64,000 nt of DNA from Burkholderia contaminans (GCF_029633825.1 NZ_CP090645.1:98812-162811), one strand, 5' to 3'. Shown: positions 18,800 to 29,022, counted from the stretch's first letter. Translations and numbers: made by a program. The notes: generated by a model not told the origin, from the sequence alone.

Positions 18800-19549
18800 T
18801 CAGGCGTCAGCGGACTCGGATTTCGTTTTCTTTCTCATCGAATCGCCCTTGACCGGAAGCTTGTGGGCCTGATGCACGAGCCGATCGAGAATCGCATCGG
18901 CGAGCGTGGGGTCCTGCAGCCACGCGTGCCAGTGTTCGAGCGGCAACTGGCTGGTGATCACAGTCGAGCGCGTACCGACACGATCATCAAGTACCTCAAG
19001 CAGATCATTGCGCGCCGCCTGGTCGAGATCCTGCAAGCCCCAATCGTCGAGGATCAGCACATCAATCTTCGCGAGTTGCGCAAGCCGACGTGTGAAGCTG
19101 CCGTCGCCGTGCGCGATTTTCAGCTCTTCGAACAGCCGCGCGACGCGCACATAGAACACGGAGAAGCCCTGCCGGCACGCCTGCTGGCCGAACGCGCAAG
19201 CGAGCCACGTCTTGCCCGCGCCGGTGGGGCCGGTCAGGATCAGGTTCTGAGCATTGCGCACCCAGTCGCAGCCGGCGAGCGTGGCGACGATGCGCTGGTC
19301 CAGCCCACGGGTTTGCCGGTATTCAATGTCTTCGACGCAGGCCTGTGGGTTCTTGAGCTTCGCGGCGCGCAGCAAACGTTCGAGTCGTCGCGTATCACGC
19401 CAGGCCAGCTCGCGATCTACGAGCATGCCCACGCGTTCCTCGAATGACAGGCTGGTGCTTGCCGTGAGCGTTGACTGCTCCTCGAACGCGCGAGCCATGC
19501 CGTCCAGTTTGAGCGCCTTTAGCTGGGTAAGGGTGTGCTGCATCAACAT
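18800..19549 (-). CDS. istB: IS21 ATP-binding helper protein IstB (outer element)
   Basis: 249 residues, AAA+ ATPase with Walker A GPTGAGKT and Walker B LILDDWG. The start at 19549 follows AGGAGG with a 5-base spacer; the longer frame from 19654 runs into istA and has no such site. Very close throughout to the IstB at 5890-6639, differing at scattered positions and in the last 10 residues. Confidence 0.95.
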
Positions 19550-19565
19550 CGTGACCTCCTTCGGG

Positions 19566-21122
19566 TCAGTGGTAGTAGTCGGGGCCGCGCACGTTCTCGT
19601 GCTCGGGCGAGCGCCATTCGGCGGGCGTGGTCGGGAGCGAGGGCTGCAGGTCAAGTCCCGCTTCCAGGATTGACAGCACGGAGCGACGCGTGGGCGAGCC
19701 GATCTTCAATGCACGCTGGCATGCGGCCTCGAGGCGGTGTTTGCCGTACTTGCGCGCGAGCGAGAGAAGACCGAGACAGGCGCGATAGCCCATCTCGGGG
19801 TGAGGTTTGTTGGTCAGCAGATGCCGCACGACAGCCTCGGCGCCGGGGCCGACGGATGCGCCCCAGTTGAGCAGGCGCCCAGGCGTCCATTCCATGTGCG
19901 CGCGATGCGCAGCCGGCATGTGTTCGGCGATGGTCGTGTGTTTGCCTTTGAGGCGCGAGCGAGCGTGCGCAGCGACACGCTTGCCGCCATGCAGGATCTC
20001 TACGCCGTGGCGTGTGATACGCGCCCAGACCTCCTGCCGTGCGAGGCTATGCGGGACGCTGTAATAGTGGCCGCCGACATCGACGTGGTAATCGATGTTC
20101 ACACGGCACTTCTGGAAGGTGGCGATCTCGTAGCGACGCACGGGCAACGGGCGCAGGACGGGTTGGTCCAGCCGTTCGAACCATTCACGCCGGTTGCCTT
20201 CGAGCCGCTTGAACGGGCGCTGGTTTAGGTCGGCGATCAGTTCTGCAATCGCCTTGTTGAGTTCAGCCAGACTGTAGAAGCGATAGTGGCGCAGTCGGGC
20301 CAGCACCCAGCGCTCGACGATCTGCACGCCGACTTCGACCTTGGCCTTGTCCTGCGGTTTGCGCGGACGCGCCGGCAGCATCGCGGTGCCGTAGTGGTTC
20401 ACGAAGTCCTGCGTGGTCGTGCCGAGTCCGGGTTCGTAACGGTCGGGTCGCGCGATCAGCGCCTTCGGGTTGTCGGGCACGAGCAGCTCGGGCACGCCGC
20501 CAATGAACTCTAGCGCATCGCACAGGCTGCCGATCCAGTCCGCCATCGTCTCGGTGCGCGTCGCGCACGCGAACGTGTAGTTGGATGCGCCGAGCACGGC
20601 AACGAACACGTGCGCCTCGAACTCGACGCCGCCATCGCTCGCCAGGACCGGCACGGTGGGACCCGCGAAGTCCGCGAACAGCTTCTCGCCGGCGCGGTGC
20701 TGCTGACGCATCGAGCGCTTGATCGACTTCGCCCAATCCTTGTACTTCTGGCAGAACTGCGTGTAGCGGTACGTCCGCTGGCCGGGGTTCGCTTCAGCGT
20801 ATTCTTCCCACAGCAGTTGCAGCGTCACGCCCTTGCGGCGCAGCTCGCGATGCAATGCCGTGTAGTCGGGCTCGATGCGTCGCGTCGTCGTCGCCGCGGC
20901 ATTGGTTGCCGCAGGCCTCAGGCGCGCGTCCAGTTCGTCGTCGGACATTGCTTCGGCTGCCGCCCAATCGAGTCCCGCCTGGCTGGCTTGGGCCGCGAAC
21001 TTCGAGACGGCACCGACGCTGATGCCGATAGCCCGGCTGATCTGCCGATGCGTCAGGCCACACGCCCACTTTAGTCGCAGGACTTCCTTCAATTTGCGCA
21101 TGCTCATCCGAGGTGTCGGCAT
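19566..21122 (-). CDS. istA: IS21 transposase IstA (outer element)
   Basis: About 518 residues and intact. It has the N-terminal helix-turn-helix ([20 protein letters not shown]), a DDE integrase core with [17 protein letters not shown] and [13 protein letters not shown], and a C-terminal tail ending [11 protein letters not shown] 21122 has GGGAG 8 bases upstream; GTG 21128 is possible. It shows what the frameshifted IstA at 6655-8207 should look like. Confidence 0.94.
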
Positions 21123-21302
21123 CGGCACTTCTCCCGCAAAAAAGGGAGCAGGCTAACGCCGTCGGTGAATACATGCGCAACGCCACCGCCAGACTCAAAC
21201 CCGGATTACGTTCCGGTTGTCGCGGGGCGGCGTAAAGGAGCCGGGGATGGGCGGCGTAATGGCGCCAGCAGAACCGGGGGTAAAACGCGGATTCGAACGG
21301 TT

Positions 21303-22091
21303 TCAAGGTTGCGGTTTTTTGCCGTTTTTGGCAACTGCATTTTGAGGGGGATCTGGCATCGGTTTCGGGGTGCGGTAACTGTCGCCCTCGAGGACGAGCC
21401 GGTAGGCGCCGTGGCGTAGTCGGTCGAGTGTGGCGGTGCCGAGGATGCGGTTGTCGGGGAACGCGGCGCCCCATTCACCGAAGTCGAGATTCGACGTCAG
21501 GATGGTCGCCGCGTGCTCGTAGCGGGCCGCGACGAGATCGTGGAAGTCCTCGTCCTGCGGGGTACGTAGCGGTTTGAGCGCGAAGTCATCGACGATCAGC
21601 AGCGGCACCCGGGCGTACTGCTGGAACTTGCGGTCATAGGCGCCGGTGGCGCGCGCGGCGTTCAATCGCTTGAGCAGCTCGGTCTGCGAGATGAACAGCA
21701 CATCGCGGCCTTGGCGGGCGGCGCAGTGGCCCAGCGCCTGGGCCAAGTGGCTTTTGCCGGTGCCGGTTGGACCGGCGATCAGGATCGCGACCTTCTCGTC
21801 GAGATACCGGCCTGTCGCGAGATCATGAACGTGTGAGCGGTTCAACGTAGGCAGCCGGTCGAAGTCGAACGTCTCGAGCGTCTTGCCCATCGCGAAGCCG
21901 GCGCGCAGCAGACGGGTGCCGAGCTTCTTGTGTTCGCGACGGGCAACCTCGTCGTGCAGCAGCATGGCAAGGAACTCGGTATAGGCGAGCTGCCCGTCGA
22001 TCGCCTGACGGTTGCGCTGCTCAAGCGAGTCGAGGATGCCGGACAGGCGCAGCTGTTTGAGGATGGAATTCAATTCGGGACTCGGGTTCAT
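21303..22091 (-). CDS. istB: IS21 ATP-binding helper protein IstB (inner element)
   Basis: 262 residues. Walker A GPTGTGKS and Walker B LIVDDFALKP are present, with an N-terminal LKQLRLSGILDSLEQR segment typical of the IstB/DnaC-like group. Only distantly related to the IstB at 18800-19549. The istA stop lies 4 bases upstream, so translation is probably coupled. Confidence 0.94.
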   Translation of the reverse strand: MNPSPELNSILKQLRLSGILDSLEQRNRQAIDGQLAYTEFLAMLLHDEVARREHKKLGTRLLRAGFAMGKTLETFDFDRLPTLNRSHVHDLATGRYLDEKVAILIAGPTGTGKSHLAQALGHCAARQGRDVLFISQTELLKRLNAARATGAYDRKFQQYARVPLLIVDDFALKPLRTPQDEDFHDLVAARYEHAATILTSNLDFGEWGAAFPDNRILGTATLDRLRHGAYRLVLEGDSYRTPKPMPDPPQNAVAKNGKKPQP

Positions 22092-22095
22092 GGTG

Positions 22096-23628
22096 TCAGT
22101 GGATCAGCAGGGATTGGAGATCACGGCCGAAGCGGCCGCCGTTCTGGTAAGCGCCAGTCGGGGCCGACGCGGGACGCGGCACCGGTTCGCTGTCCGTGCC
22201 TTTGTCGAGGATGCCCTTGATGGTGCTGTACTTCGCGCTGCTGAACGCGAGCGCACGCTCGCAGGCTGCTTCCAGCCTCTGATCGCCGACTTTCTGTCGC
22301 AGCCGGATGATCCCCTGCGCGCCGCGCAGGTTGACGAGCACCTTGTCGTTGAACAGCGCGAGGATCACGCCGTGGCACGACGGCCCGATCTCCTTCGCGC
22401 GCGCCAGACACCACTGCGGATCGTGCTCGAGCCAGGCCTGCGCTTCGGGCGGCTGGTGATCTCGCACCGTGTGGCGACCGCCGGCCCGCTGCCGCGGATG
22501 GGTTGCGACGAGTTCATGCCGATGGAACAGCTGGATGACCGTATCGGTCGCCTTCAGCCAGAGCGACTTGCCGACGAGCGTGAACGGTGCAGAGTACAGC
22601 GCGTGCTTGTAGACGACGTGGCCGTCGCGATGGACCGCCACCTCCTTCCAGACCGACAGTACCGGCGGCACGTCCGGCAATGCAGCGAGCAACGGGCGCT
22701 CGACGCCGAAGCGCGTCAGCGGCCGTTCGTGGACGGTGCCGTGGATACGAGTGCCGGCCTGCTGCATCACCCATTCGCGCAGTTGCCGGTTGGCGTCGGC
22801 CAGATCCCGGAACTCGCGCAGCGGCACGAAGGACTTCTTGACGTATTTGACGCCCGATTCGACGACGCCCTTCTTCTGGGGATCGTGCGGCGGACAGGCG
22901 TCGATCCGGAATCCATATCCCTCGGCAAGCGCGGCGTACGAGCGTTGCACCGCCGGCTCGTATCGACACGCCCGGATGATCGCGCACTTCGCGTTATCGA
23001 TGATGACCCGGTCGGGACAGCCGCCGAACCATTCGAAGGCGCGCCGGTGGCTGGCGAGCCACGTCTCGACGGTCTGGTCCAGCACGATCTCGGCATACTG
23101 GTGGCGCGACCAGCACAACGTCATCACGAAGATCCACGTCCGGACCGCAATGCCCTCGACCGTCAGCACGGGTCCCGCGCCGAAGTCGACCTGCGCGGCG
23201 TCGGCCGGTGCGAAGTCGAGGATCGTTGTGGTGGCCACGCTGCGCTCGGCAGCCAGATGGCGCAGCATGCGCTTCACGGCACAATAGCTGCCGGCGTAGC
23301 CATGATTGCGTTGAAGGGCGGCATGGATCGTGGTGCCCTGAACGCCGGCGGCAAGCCATTCGCGGACCTGTTCGCGATATGGCTCAACCGTCGACACACA
23401 GGTGTGCGGCAGGTGCGGCGTGCGCCCGAAGACACCCGCGATCGTAGCGTCGTCCGGCAGCGGCTGCACCGGATCCAGCCAACTACGCGCTTCAGCCTCG
23501 CGGCGCACGGTCGTCAGCTTCTTGCGCCCCATCAAACCGCCGCGCGCGATGTCGCGGTCAGAATCGCCTTGCCGCATGCGGACAAGGACTTGGCGGTATT
23601 CAAACAATTCGAACCTCCTGTTGGCCAT
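22096..23628 (-). CDS. istA: IS21 transposase IstA (inner element)
   Basis: About 510 residues from ATG 23628 (MANRRFELFEYRQVLVRMRQ), which has GGAG a few bases upstream. The integrase core includes PADAAQVDFGAGPVLTVEG, CPDRVIIDNAKCAII and PPHDPQKKGVVESGVKYVKK. Intact. Followed closely by istB. Confidence 0.94.
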   Translation of the reverse strand: MANRRFELFEYRQVLVRMRQGDSDRDIARGGLMGRKKLTTVRREAEARSWLDPVQPLPDDATIAGVFGRTPHLPHTCVSTVEPYREQVREWLAAGVQGTTIHAALQRNHGYAGSYCAVKRMLRHLAAERSVATTTILDFAPADAAQVDFGAGPVLTVEGIAVRTWIFVMTLCWSRHQYAEIVLDQTVETWLASHRRAFEWFGGCPDRVIIDNAKCAIIRACRYEPAVQRSYAALAEGYGFRIDACPPHDPQKKGVVESGVKYVKKSFVPLREFRDLADANRQLREWVMQQAGTRIHGTVHERPLTRFGVERPLLAALPDVPPVLSVWKEVAVHRDGHVVYKHALYSAPFTLVGKSLWLKATDTVIQLFHRHELVATHPRQRAGGRHTVRDHQPPEAQAWLEHDPQWCLARAKEIGPSCHGVILALFNDKVLVNLRGAQGIIRLRQKVGDQRLEAACERALAFSSAKYSTIKGILDKGTDSEPVPRPASAPTGAYQNGGRFGRDLQSLLIH

Positions 23629-23826
23629 GGACGCTCCGTTCAAAAAGAACGGAGCGTACCGACTCGGAAAGTTCGAACCGCGTTCTCGCCCTGATGCTGC
23701 TGGCGCCTATGCGCCGCCCCTAACGTGGCGCCATTACGCCGCCCTTGGACTGGCGCCTATGTGCCGCCCCTCAAGTGGCGCCCTTATGCCGACCCCGCAT
23801 TGGCTCCATAGCGCCGCCCCGTGACA

Positions 23827-24000
23827 CCGGTTACGTGATCACCCGTTTCGGTCCCGTGATCGCTCATTCCGGCATCGTGATCACGCGTTTCGGAAACCTG
23901 TGATCAGCGATCACGATCAACCGAAACGGGTGATCACGATCATTCGGAATCCATGATCACGATCCGCCGAAATGCGTGATCACGTTCGCCGGAATACGCA
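23827..24000. repeat. End repeats of the outer IS21 element
   Basis: Repeated TTTCGG (or ATTCCGG) units whose GG pairs fall at 23850, 23871 and 23892, again 21 bases apart. They alternate with GTGATCA sequences and are followed by copies in the opposite orientation up to the element end. The layout matches that at 8292-8508, but GTGATCA replaces GAACA. Confidence 0.65.
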
Positions 24001-24373
24001 GTCGTCGGGCATGTCGACCAAGATGATTCGTCACTATGAGGAAACAGGCCTGATTCGGGCTGCCACCCGGACAGGGGCGAACTATCGTGTGTACACGCCC
24101 AGGGATGTCCAGGTGCTGCGCTTCGTCCGGCAGGCCCGACATCTTGGTTTTTCCACGAAGCAGATTGCGGTGCTGCTGGCCCTTTGGGAAGACCGCAGCC
24201 GGTCCAGCGGCGAGGTCAAACGGCTCGCGAATGAGCATATTGCCAACCTGAATCTACGCATTCAGGAACTGGTGGAAATGCGGGATACGCTCCGGCATCT
24301 GGCAGCCCACTGCAAAGGGGACTCACGCCCTGACTGTCCGATTCTGGAGAAACTGGCTGGCGCGGCGCATTGA
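24001..24373 (+). pseudogene. cueR: CueR copper-responsive regulator, remainder
   Basis: The frame continues from the duplication with SSGMSTKMIRHYEETGL, completing the MerR helix-turn-helix. It ends with CKGDSRPDC, the C-x7-C Cu(I)-binding loop of CueR. Joined to 18672-18701 it gives 131 residues, near the usual 135. A truncated product starting at the internal ATG (24012) would lack the first DNA-binding helix. CueR normally activates copZ-copA when Cu(I) rises. Confidence 0.9.
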
Positions 24374-24380
24374 CGCCCCC

Positions 24381-24412
24381 TTGACCTGCCCCGCAGCGAA
24401 AGGTTGTAACTG
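24381..24412 (+). promoter_or_regulatory. Second CueR-type promoter, upstream of copZ
   Basis: TTGACC (24381-24386) is followed after 19-20 bases by GTAACT/TAACTG. Between them are a GACCT half-site and an AAGGT half-site, the pattern of a less symmetrical CueR operator. It lies 29 bases before the copZ ATG and could keep copZ-copA under copper control despite the insertion upstream. Confidence 0.6.
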
Positions 24413-24440
24413 AAATGATTCAACGGAACGGAGTTGGAAA

Positions 24441-24638
24441 ATGGAACTGACCATCAAGGATATGACCTGCGGGCACTGCGCGGGCGTCGTAACGAAAGCG
24501 GTCAAGGAAGTCGATACGGCGGCACACGTGACCGTCGACCTGGAAACCAGGATCGTGCGCATCGAGTCGTCACGCGAGGCGGGTGAATTTCTTTCGGCGA
24601 TACAGGAGGCCGGATATAGTCCCGCCGCGCTCGCATGA
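24441..24638 (+). CDS. copZ: Copper chaperone CopZ (heavy-metal-associated domain)
   Basis: 65 residues forming a single HMA domain with the metal-binding motif MTCGHC at residues 8-13. It carries Cu(I) in the cytoplasm and passes it to CopA or CueR. GGAG lies upstream of the ATG. It follows cueR and precedes copA, the usual order. Confidence 0.94.
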   Translation: MELTIKDMTCGHCAGVVTKAVKEVDTAAHVTVDLETRIVRIESSREAGEFLSAIQEAGYSPAALA

Positions 24639-24874
24639 GCTTACACATCTGAAGGTCAGGCCACGAAGCCTTCGACTATCCCGTTTCTCGGGACCAGCCT
24701 GGCTCAGGGGCGGATAATCACACCGGCGGCCGCGCGTTCCCCTGCACTCGTGGAACGAGCAAGCTGGCCGGTCGGCGTCCCCGCAACAGACCATAGCGGC
24801 CAGCGTTACCAATGGACGGCACGACAGGCGACGCAATTTGTGCACAGTGTGAAAGACAACGCGGAGCACGGAAA

Positions 24875-27331
24875 ATGAGCGGACAGCGTAACGACGGCGA
24901 AACTTCTCCCGAACACCTGAACGCGAGCCACGGCGCGGGCGGCCACCAAGACCATGCTGCGCACGCCGCGCAAGGTCAGGCCAGCGGGGATGCCGATGGC
25001 AATCACGCGGCGCACCACGGACATGGCCACGGTGAAATGTCCGAAGGTCCCGACGGCGCGCTCAGGGACCCGGTGTGCGGCATGTCTGTCACGGCGGATT
25101 CGCCATTTCGCAGCGAGCACGATGGACATCCGTATTTCTTCTGCAGTGCGTCATGTCAGAAGAAGTTTCGGGCGGACCCGTTGCGATATGTCAAACCGTC
25201 GACCAGCACGTCGGTTGAGGCTGCGCCGGAGGGCTCGATATACACCTGCCCGATGCATCCGGAAATTCGCCAGGACCATCCTGGCAACTGCCCGAAGTGC
25301 GGTATGGCCCTTGAGCCCTTGTTGCCCAGTCTCGAGGACGAAGAGAATCCCGAGCTGACGGATTTTCGACGCAGGTTCTGGTGGACGCTGCCGCTGACGG
25401 CCGTGGTGTTCGTCCTGGCCATGTTCGGCCACCGGCTGGGCTGGATGGAAGCGTCCACACAGAGCTGGGTCGAACTGGCTCTCTCGACTCCGGTCGTCGT
25501 GTGGGCGGGCTTGCCGTTCTTCGAACGTTGCACCCGCTCGTTCATCAATCGCAGCCCGAACATGTGGACGCTCATCGGACTTGGTACGGGGACGGCCTAT
25601 GTCTATAGCGTCATCGCGACAGTCGTTCCAGGAGTCTTCCCGGAGGCATTTGCCGCACATGGTCGTGTGAGCGTGTATTTTGAGGCCGCGGCCGTCATTA
25701 TTTCGTTGACGCTCGTCGGGCAACTGCTCGAACTGAAGGCTCGGTCGCAGACGTCCGCTGCCATCAAGGCACTGCTGGGACTGGCGCCGAAGACCGCGCG
25801 GCGTATCAACGCCGACGGCACAGAAGAGGACGTTCCACTGGCTCACGTCCATGTCGGCGACCTCCTTCGCGTAAGACCAGGCGAGAAGGTTCCGGTCGAC
25901 GGCGTTGTGACGGAGGGTTCCAGCGCGCTCGATGAGTCCATGATTACGGGCGAACCTATTCCCGTCAGCAAGCGGGTGGGTGACCACGTCATCGGCGCGA
26001 CCATGAATACCTCCGGAAGCCTCATCATCAAATCGGAGAAGGTCGGCTCCCAGACCATGCTGGCACAAATCGTCCAGATGGTCGCGCAGGCGCAGCGTTC
26101 CAGGGCACCCATGCAGCGCATGGCTGACAAGGTCGCGGGAGTTTTCGTCGTCGCGGTGGTCGGCGTCGCCATCCTGACGTTCGTCGCCTGGGGCTTTTTC
26201 GGACCCGAGCCCAGTTGGGTCTACGGGCTTATCAATGCCGTGGCGGTGCTCATCATCGCCTGTCCCTGTGCGCTTGGGCTGGCGACTCCCATGTCCATCA
26301 TGGTCGCGAGTGGCAAAGGCGCGTCGAACGGTGTGCTTTTTCGGGATGCGGCTGCGATTGAGAACTTCCGGAAGGTCAACACGCTGATCGTCGACAAGAC
26401 AGGCACCTTGACCGAAGGTCGCCCTGCCTTCGAACGCGCAATCGGCGTGAATGGATATGCGGAAGAGGATGTTCTCCGGCTCGCGGCCAGTCTTGACCAG
26501 GGTAGCGAACACCCGCTCGCTGCGACCATCGTGGATGCGGCCCGTGAACGGCGGCTCGCGTTCGAGAAGGTGGAGCACTTCGAGTCGAGCACCGGGATTG
26601 GCGTGCGAGGACTGGTCGGCAGCCGCAATCTCGCGCTGGGCAACACCACCCTCATGCAGGCCGACGGCATCGACGTTGGGACGCTCACGGAAAATTCGGA
26701 CACGCTGCGTGCGCAGGGCGCCAGCGTCATGTATCTGGCGGTTGATGGAATGCTGGCCGGCCTGCTCGCGGTTTCGGACCCGGTGAAGGCAACGACACCC
26801 GAGGCACTGGCCCGGCTCAAGGAAGACGGTATCCGCGTGGTGATGGCGACGGGCGACGGTGTCGTGACCGCCAGGGCTGTCGCGACGAAGCTCGGCATCG
26901 GTGAATTCCATGGCGAGGTCAAACCAGCCGACAAGCTGGCGCTGGTGACGAAATTCCAGCAGGAAGGCAAGGTTGTAGCCATGGCCGGTGACGGTATCAA
27001 CGATGCGCCCGCGCTTGCCAAGGCGGACGTGGGCGTCGCGATGGGCACCGGCACCGATGTAGCGATGAGCAGCGCACAGGTGACCCTCGTCAAAGGAGAC
27101 CTGCGCGGCATCGCGCGAGCCCGGGAGTTGTCCGAGGCGACAATCGGGAACATGAAGCAGAACCTCGGCTTCGCGTTTGTGTACAACGCCCTGGGTGTGC
27201 CTCTGGCGGCAGGGGTACTGTATCCGTTCACCGGATTATTGCTGTCCCCGATGATCGCCGCACTGGCCATGAGCCTGAGTTCGGCATCGGTTATCACCAA
27301 CGCGCTACGGTTGCGGAACGTGAAAATCTGA
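24875..27331 (+). CDS. copA: Cu(I)-exporting P1B-type ATPase CopA
   Basis: 818 residues from ATG 24875 (GGAG upstream; an in-frame ATG exists at 24812). Order: His-rich N-terminus ([21 protein letters not shown]), a YHS domain (about 65-105, [11 protein letters not shown]), a heavy-metal-binding domain (about 122-150, [10 protein letters not shown] and [10 protein letters not shown]), then the ATPase with CPC in the membrane (near 463), DKTGTLTEG (near 507) and [10 protein letters not shown] (near 705). CPC marks a Cu+/Ag+ pump. There is no N-terminal CXXC HMA domain; the YHS/His-rich layout resembles SilP-like pumps. Confidence 0.95.
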   Translation: MSGQRNDGETSPEHLNASHGAGGHQDHAAHAAQGQASGDADGNHAAHHGHGHGEMSEGPDGALRDPVCGMSVTADSPFRSEHDGHPYFFCSASCQKKFRADPLRYVKPSTSTSVEAAPEGSIYTCPMHPEIRQDHPGNCPKCGMALEPLLPSLEDEENPELTDFRRRFWWTLPLTAVVFVLAMFGHRLGWMEASTQSWVELALSTPVVVWAGLPFFERCTRSFINRSPNMWTLIGLGTGTAYVYSVIATVVPGVFPEAFAAHGRVSVYFEAAAVIISLTLVGQLLELKARSQTSAAIKALLGLAPKTARRINADGTEEDVPLAHVHVGDLLRVRPGEKVPVDGVVTEGSSALDESMITGEPIPVSKRVGDHVIGATMNTSGSLIIKSEKVGSQTMLAQIVQMVAQAQRSRAPMQRMADKVAGVFVVAVVGVAILTFVAWGFFGPEPSWVYGLINAVAVLIIACPCALGLATPMSIMVASGKGASNGVLFRDAAAIENFRKVNTLIVDKTGTLTEGRPAFERAIGVNGYAEEDVLRLAASLDQGSEHPLAATIVDAARERRLAFEKVEHFESSTGIGVRGLVGSRNLALGNTTLMQADGIDVGTLTENSDTLRAQGASVMYLAVDGMLAGLLAVSDPVKATTPEALARLKEDGIRVVMATGDGVVTARAVATKLGIGEFHGEVKPADKLALVTKFQQEGKVVAMAGDGINDAPALAKADVGVAMGTGTDVAMSSAQVTLVKGDLRGIARARELSEATIGNMKQNLGFAFVYNALGVPLAAGVLYPFTGLLLSPMIAALAMSLSSASVITNALRLRNVKI

Positions 27332-27403
27332 CTTTTCGCAGAAGAAACCGGCGGCATTGAGCGCTGCCGTCATGATCGTAACCCATGAAACCAGGGGCGC
27401 CCC

Positions 27404-28948
27404 ATGTCACTATCTCGCCGTCAATTCCTGCTGACGTCCGCTGCCGCCGCCTCGGCCGTGCTAACCGGATGCGCAGAATGGCCCTCAAGCGGTTCAAAAG
27501 AAGTCGCGAATGGAAATGTGAGCGGCACTTCGCGTCGCCTTATTGTCGATACCCGTTCGATCGAGGTCAACGGCCGTGCTGCGACGGTGTACGGGTTGCA
27601 TCAGCCGGACGGCACGCGCGGCCTGTTCCTCGAACCGGGCGAGCGCTTTGCCGTGGAACTGGACAACCGCCTGCACGAACCCACCATTGTCCACTGGCAC
27701 GGACAGACGCCCCCGTCCGATCAGGACGGCGTGACCCAGTTCGGCGTGCCGGCGCTTCAACCAGGGGAGCGGCGCGCCTATGATTTTGCCGCGCGCCCCG
27801 GCACCTACTGGATGCACTCACATCATGGTTTCCAGCATCAGAAACTGCTGGCCGCTCCACTGGTTGTGCGCACGGCCGACGATGTACGGGCTGACCGCCA
27901 GGAGGTGGCGATCTTTCTGGAGGATTTCCTGTTCCGCGATCCCGCCGAAGTGTTCTCAGAGCTGCAGAAGGGCAACGCAGATTCCAAGGGAGCCATGACC
28001 GGTCAAAAGTCGGGCGCGCAGCCCCACGGCATGGGTGGGATGGGCGGTATGCACGGCATGTCTGACATGGGTGGCATGGGTGGCATGGGTGGCATGGGTG
28101 GCATGGGCGGCAGTAGCATGCCGGATCAAATGCCCGGCATGAAGATGGACCTTAACGATGTCGATTTCGATGCCTATCTCGCCAACGACCGCACGCTCGA
28201 CGACCCGGAAGTCATCCGGGTCGAGCAAGGCGGAAGAGTGCGCTTGCGGATTATCAACGGCGCCTCATCCACCAACTTCCACGTTGACCTCGGCTCGTTG
28301 CGAGGTACGGTCGCGGCGGTCGACGGCAACGCCGTCCAGCCGCTGACAGGCAGCCGCTTTGGTTTAGCGATGGCTCAGCGGATCGATATTCTCGTTGACC
28401 TGCCCAACGGGACCGGAGCGTGGCCGATTCTCGCCGTACGGGAAGGAGCCAGACAACAGACGGGGATTATTCTCGCCTCTAAAGGCGTCAACGTGGGCAA
28501 GGTCGCGGGGGCGACAGCCGCCGCTGGACCGGTGAGCTTCGATCAGGAACTGCGGTTGTCTGCGCTCAGGCCGCTGGCAGACCGTCCCGTCGATTCGCAT
28601 TCTGTGCTGATGCTGACCGGTTCGATGCAGCCGTATACGTGGGGAATCAACCACAAGGGCTGGGACAATCGCGACACGGTGAAAATCCGCAGCGGACAGC
28701 GGGTGGCTATTACGTTCCAGAACACCACGATGATGGCCCATCCGATGCATCTGCACGGGCACCACTTTCAGATCGTCGCGCTCAATGGCAAAACGTTCTC
28801 CGGGGCGCTGCGTGACACGGTGCATGTCCCGCCGATGGCAAAGGTCACCCTGGCGTTCGATGCCAACAATGCAGGCCGGTGGCTGATGCATTGTCACAAT
28901 CTCTATCACATGAAGTCCGGCATGATCACCGAAGTGCGTTACGTTTGA
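27404..28948 (+). CDS. Multicopper oxidase (CueO/PcoA-like) with Met repeat
   Basis: 514 residues. The N-terminus SRRQFLLTSAAAASAVLTGC has both a twin-arginine signal and a lipobox, suggesting an exported lipoprotein. The four copper-ligand blocks are all present: HWHG (about 95), HSHH (about 138), HPMHLHGHHF (about 445) and HCHNLYHMKSGM (about 495). Between the domains is a Met-rich loop (GGMGGMHGMSDMGGMGG...) like the methionine segment that captures Cu(I) in CueO. It would oxidise periplasmic Cu(I) to Cu(II). 73 bases after copA, same strand. Confidence 0.93.
   Translation: MSLSRRQFLLTSAAAASAVLTGCAEWPSSGSKEVANGNVSGTSRRLIVDTRSIEVNGRAATVYGLHQPDGTRGLFLEPGERFAVELDNRLHEPTIVHWHGQTPPSDQDGVTQFGVPALQPGERRAYDFAARPGTYWMHSHHGFQHQKLLAAPLVVRTADDVRADRQEVAIFLEDFLFRDPAEVFSELQKGNADSKGAMTGQKSGAQPHGMGGMGGMHGMSDMGGMGGMGGMGGMGGSSMPDQMPGMKMDLNDVDFDAYLANDRTLDDPEVIRVEQGGRVRLRIINGASSTNFHVDLGSLRGTVAAVDGNAVQPLTGSRFGLAMAQRIDILVDLPNGTGAWPILAVREGARQQTGIILASKGVNVGKVAGATAAAGPVSFDQELRLSALRPLADRPVDSHSVLMLTGSMQPYTWGINHKGWDNRDTVKIRSGQRVAITFQNTTMMAHPMHLHGHHFQIVALNGKTFSGALRDTVHVPPMAKVTLAFDANNAGRWLMHCHNLYHMKSGMITEVRYV
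28067..28111 (+). repeat. Five tandem 9-base units encoding Met-Gly-Gly
   Basis: ATGGGTGGC is repeated four times, followed by ATGGGCGGC, inside the multicopper oxidase gene. Each unit adds one Met to the copper-binding loop, and copy number could change by slippage. Confidence 0.85.
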
Positions 28949-29022
28949 CAGTCGGTCGGGCTACACGGGCATGCCTCTTTGTTTTTGGAACGGCCGGACC
29001 GCTGAACGGACGCGGATTTACG

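Larger units (their letters stand above)
21218..23826 (-). mobile_element. IS21-family element (inner), nested in the outer IS21
   Basis: 2,609 bases. Left end TGTCGCGGGGCGGCG (21218) and right end CGCCGCCCCGTGACA (to 23826) are inverted repeats. The 5-base duplication ccggt is at 21213-21217 and 23827-23831. Repeated GGCGCC...GCCGCCC units line the ends. It encodes istB and istA of a different IS21 branch from the two other elements. It sits in the outer element's upstream region, between the istA start and the right end. Confidence 0.92.
18702..24000 (-). mobile_element. IS21-family element (outer) inserted in cueR, itself split by a second IS21
   Basis: The left end TGCGGATTTCGG (18702) and right end CCGGAATACGCA (to 24000) are imperfect inverted repeats with TG...CA tips. 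The target duplication gtcgtcg lies at 18695-18701 and 24001-24007. Without the inner element (2,609 bases plus 5-base duplication) its length is 2,685 bases, close to the element in cusC. Its genes are istB 18800-19549 and istA 19566-21122. Repeats with TTTCGG and GTGATCA line both ends. Confidence 0.93.

Noticed and set aside
22012..23694. 560-codon forward frame
   Set aside because: Antisense to the inner istA and istB, which have clear family motifs.
23827..24000. Repeated 21-base units resembling a CRISPR or iteron array
   Set aside because: The repeats are short, occur in both orientations and end at the exact boundary of the IS21 element, so they are transposase sites. No cas or rep gene is adjacent.
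25151..26911. 586-codon frame on the minus strand
   Set aside because: Antisense to the copA ATPase, whose motifs are unmistakable.
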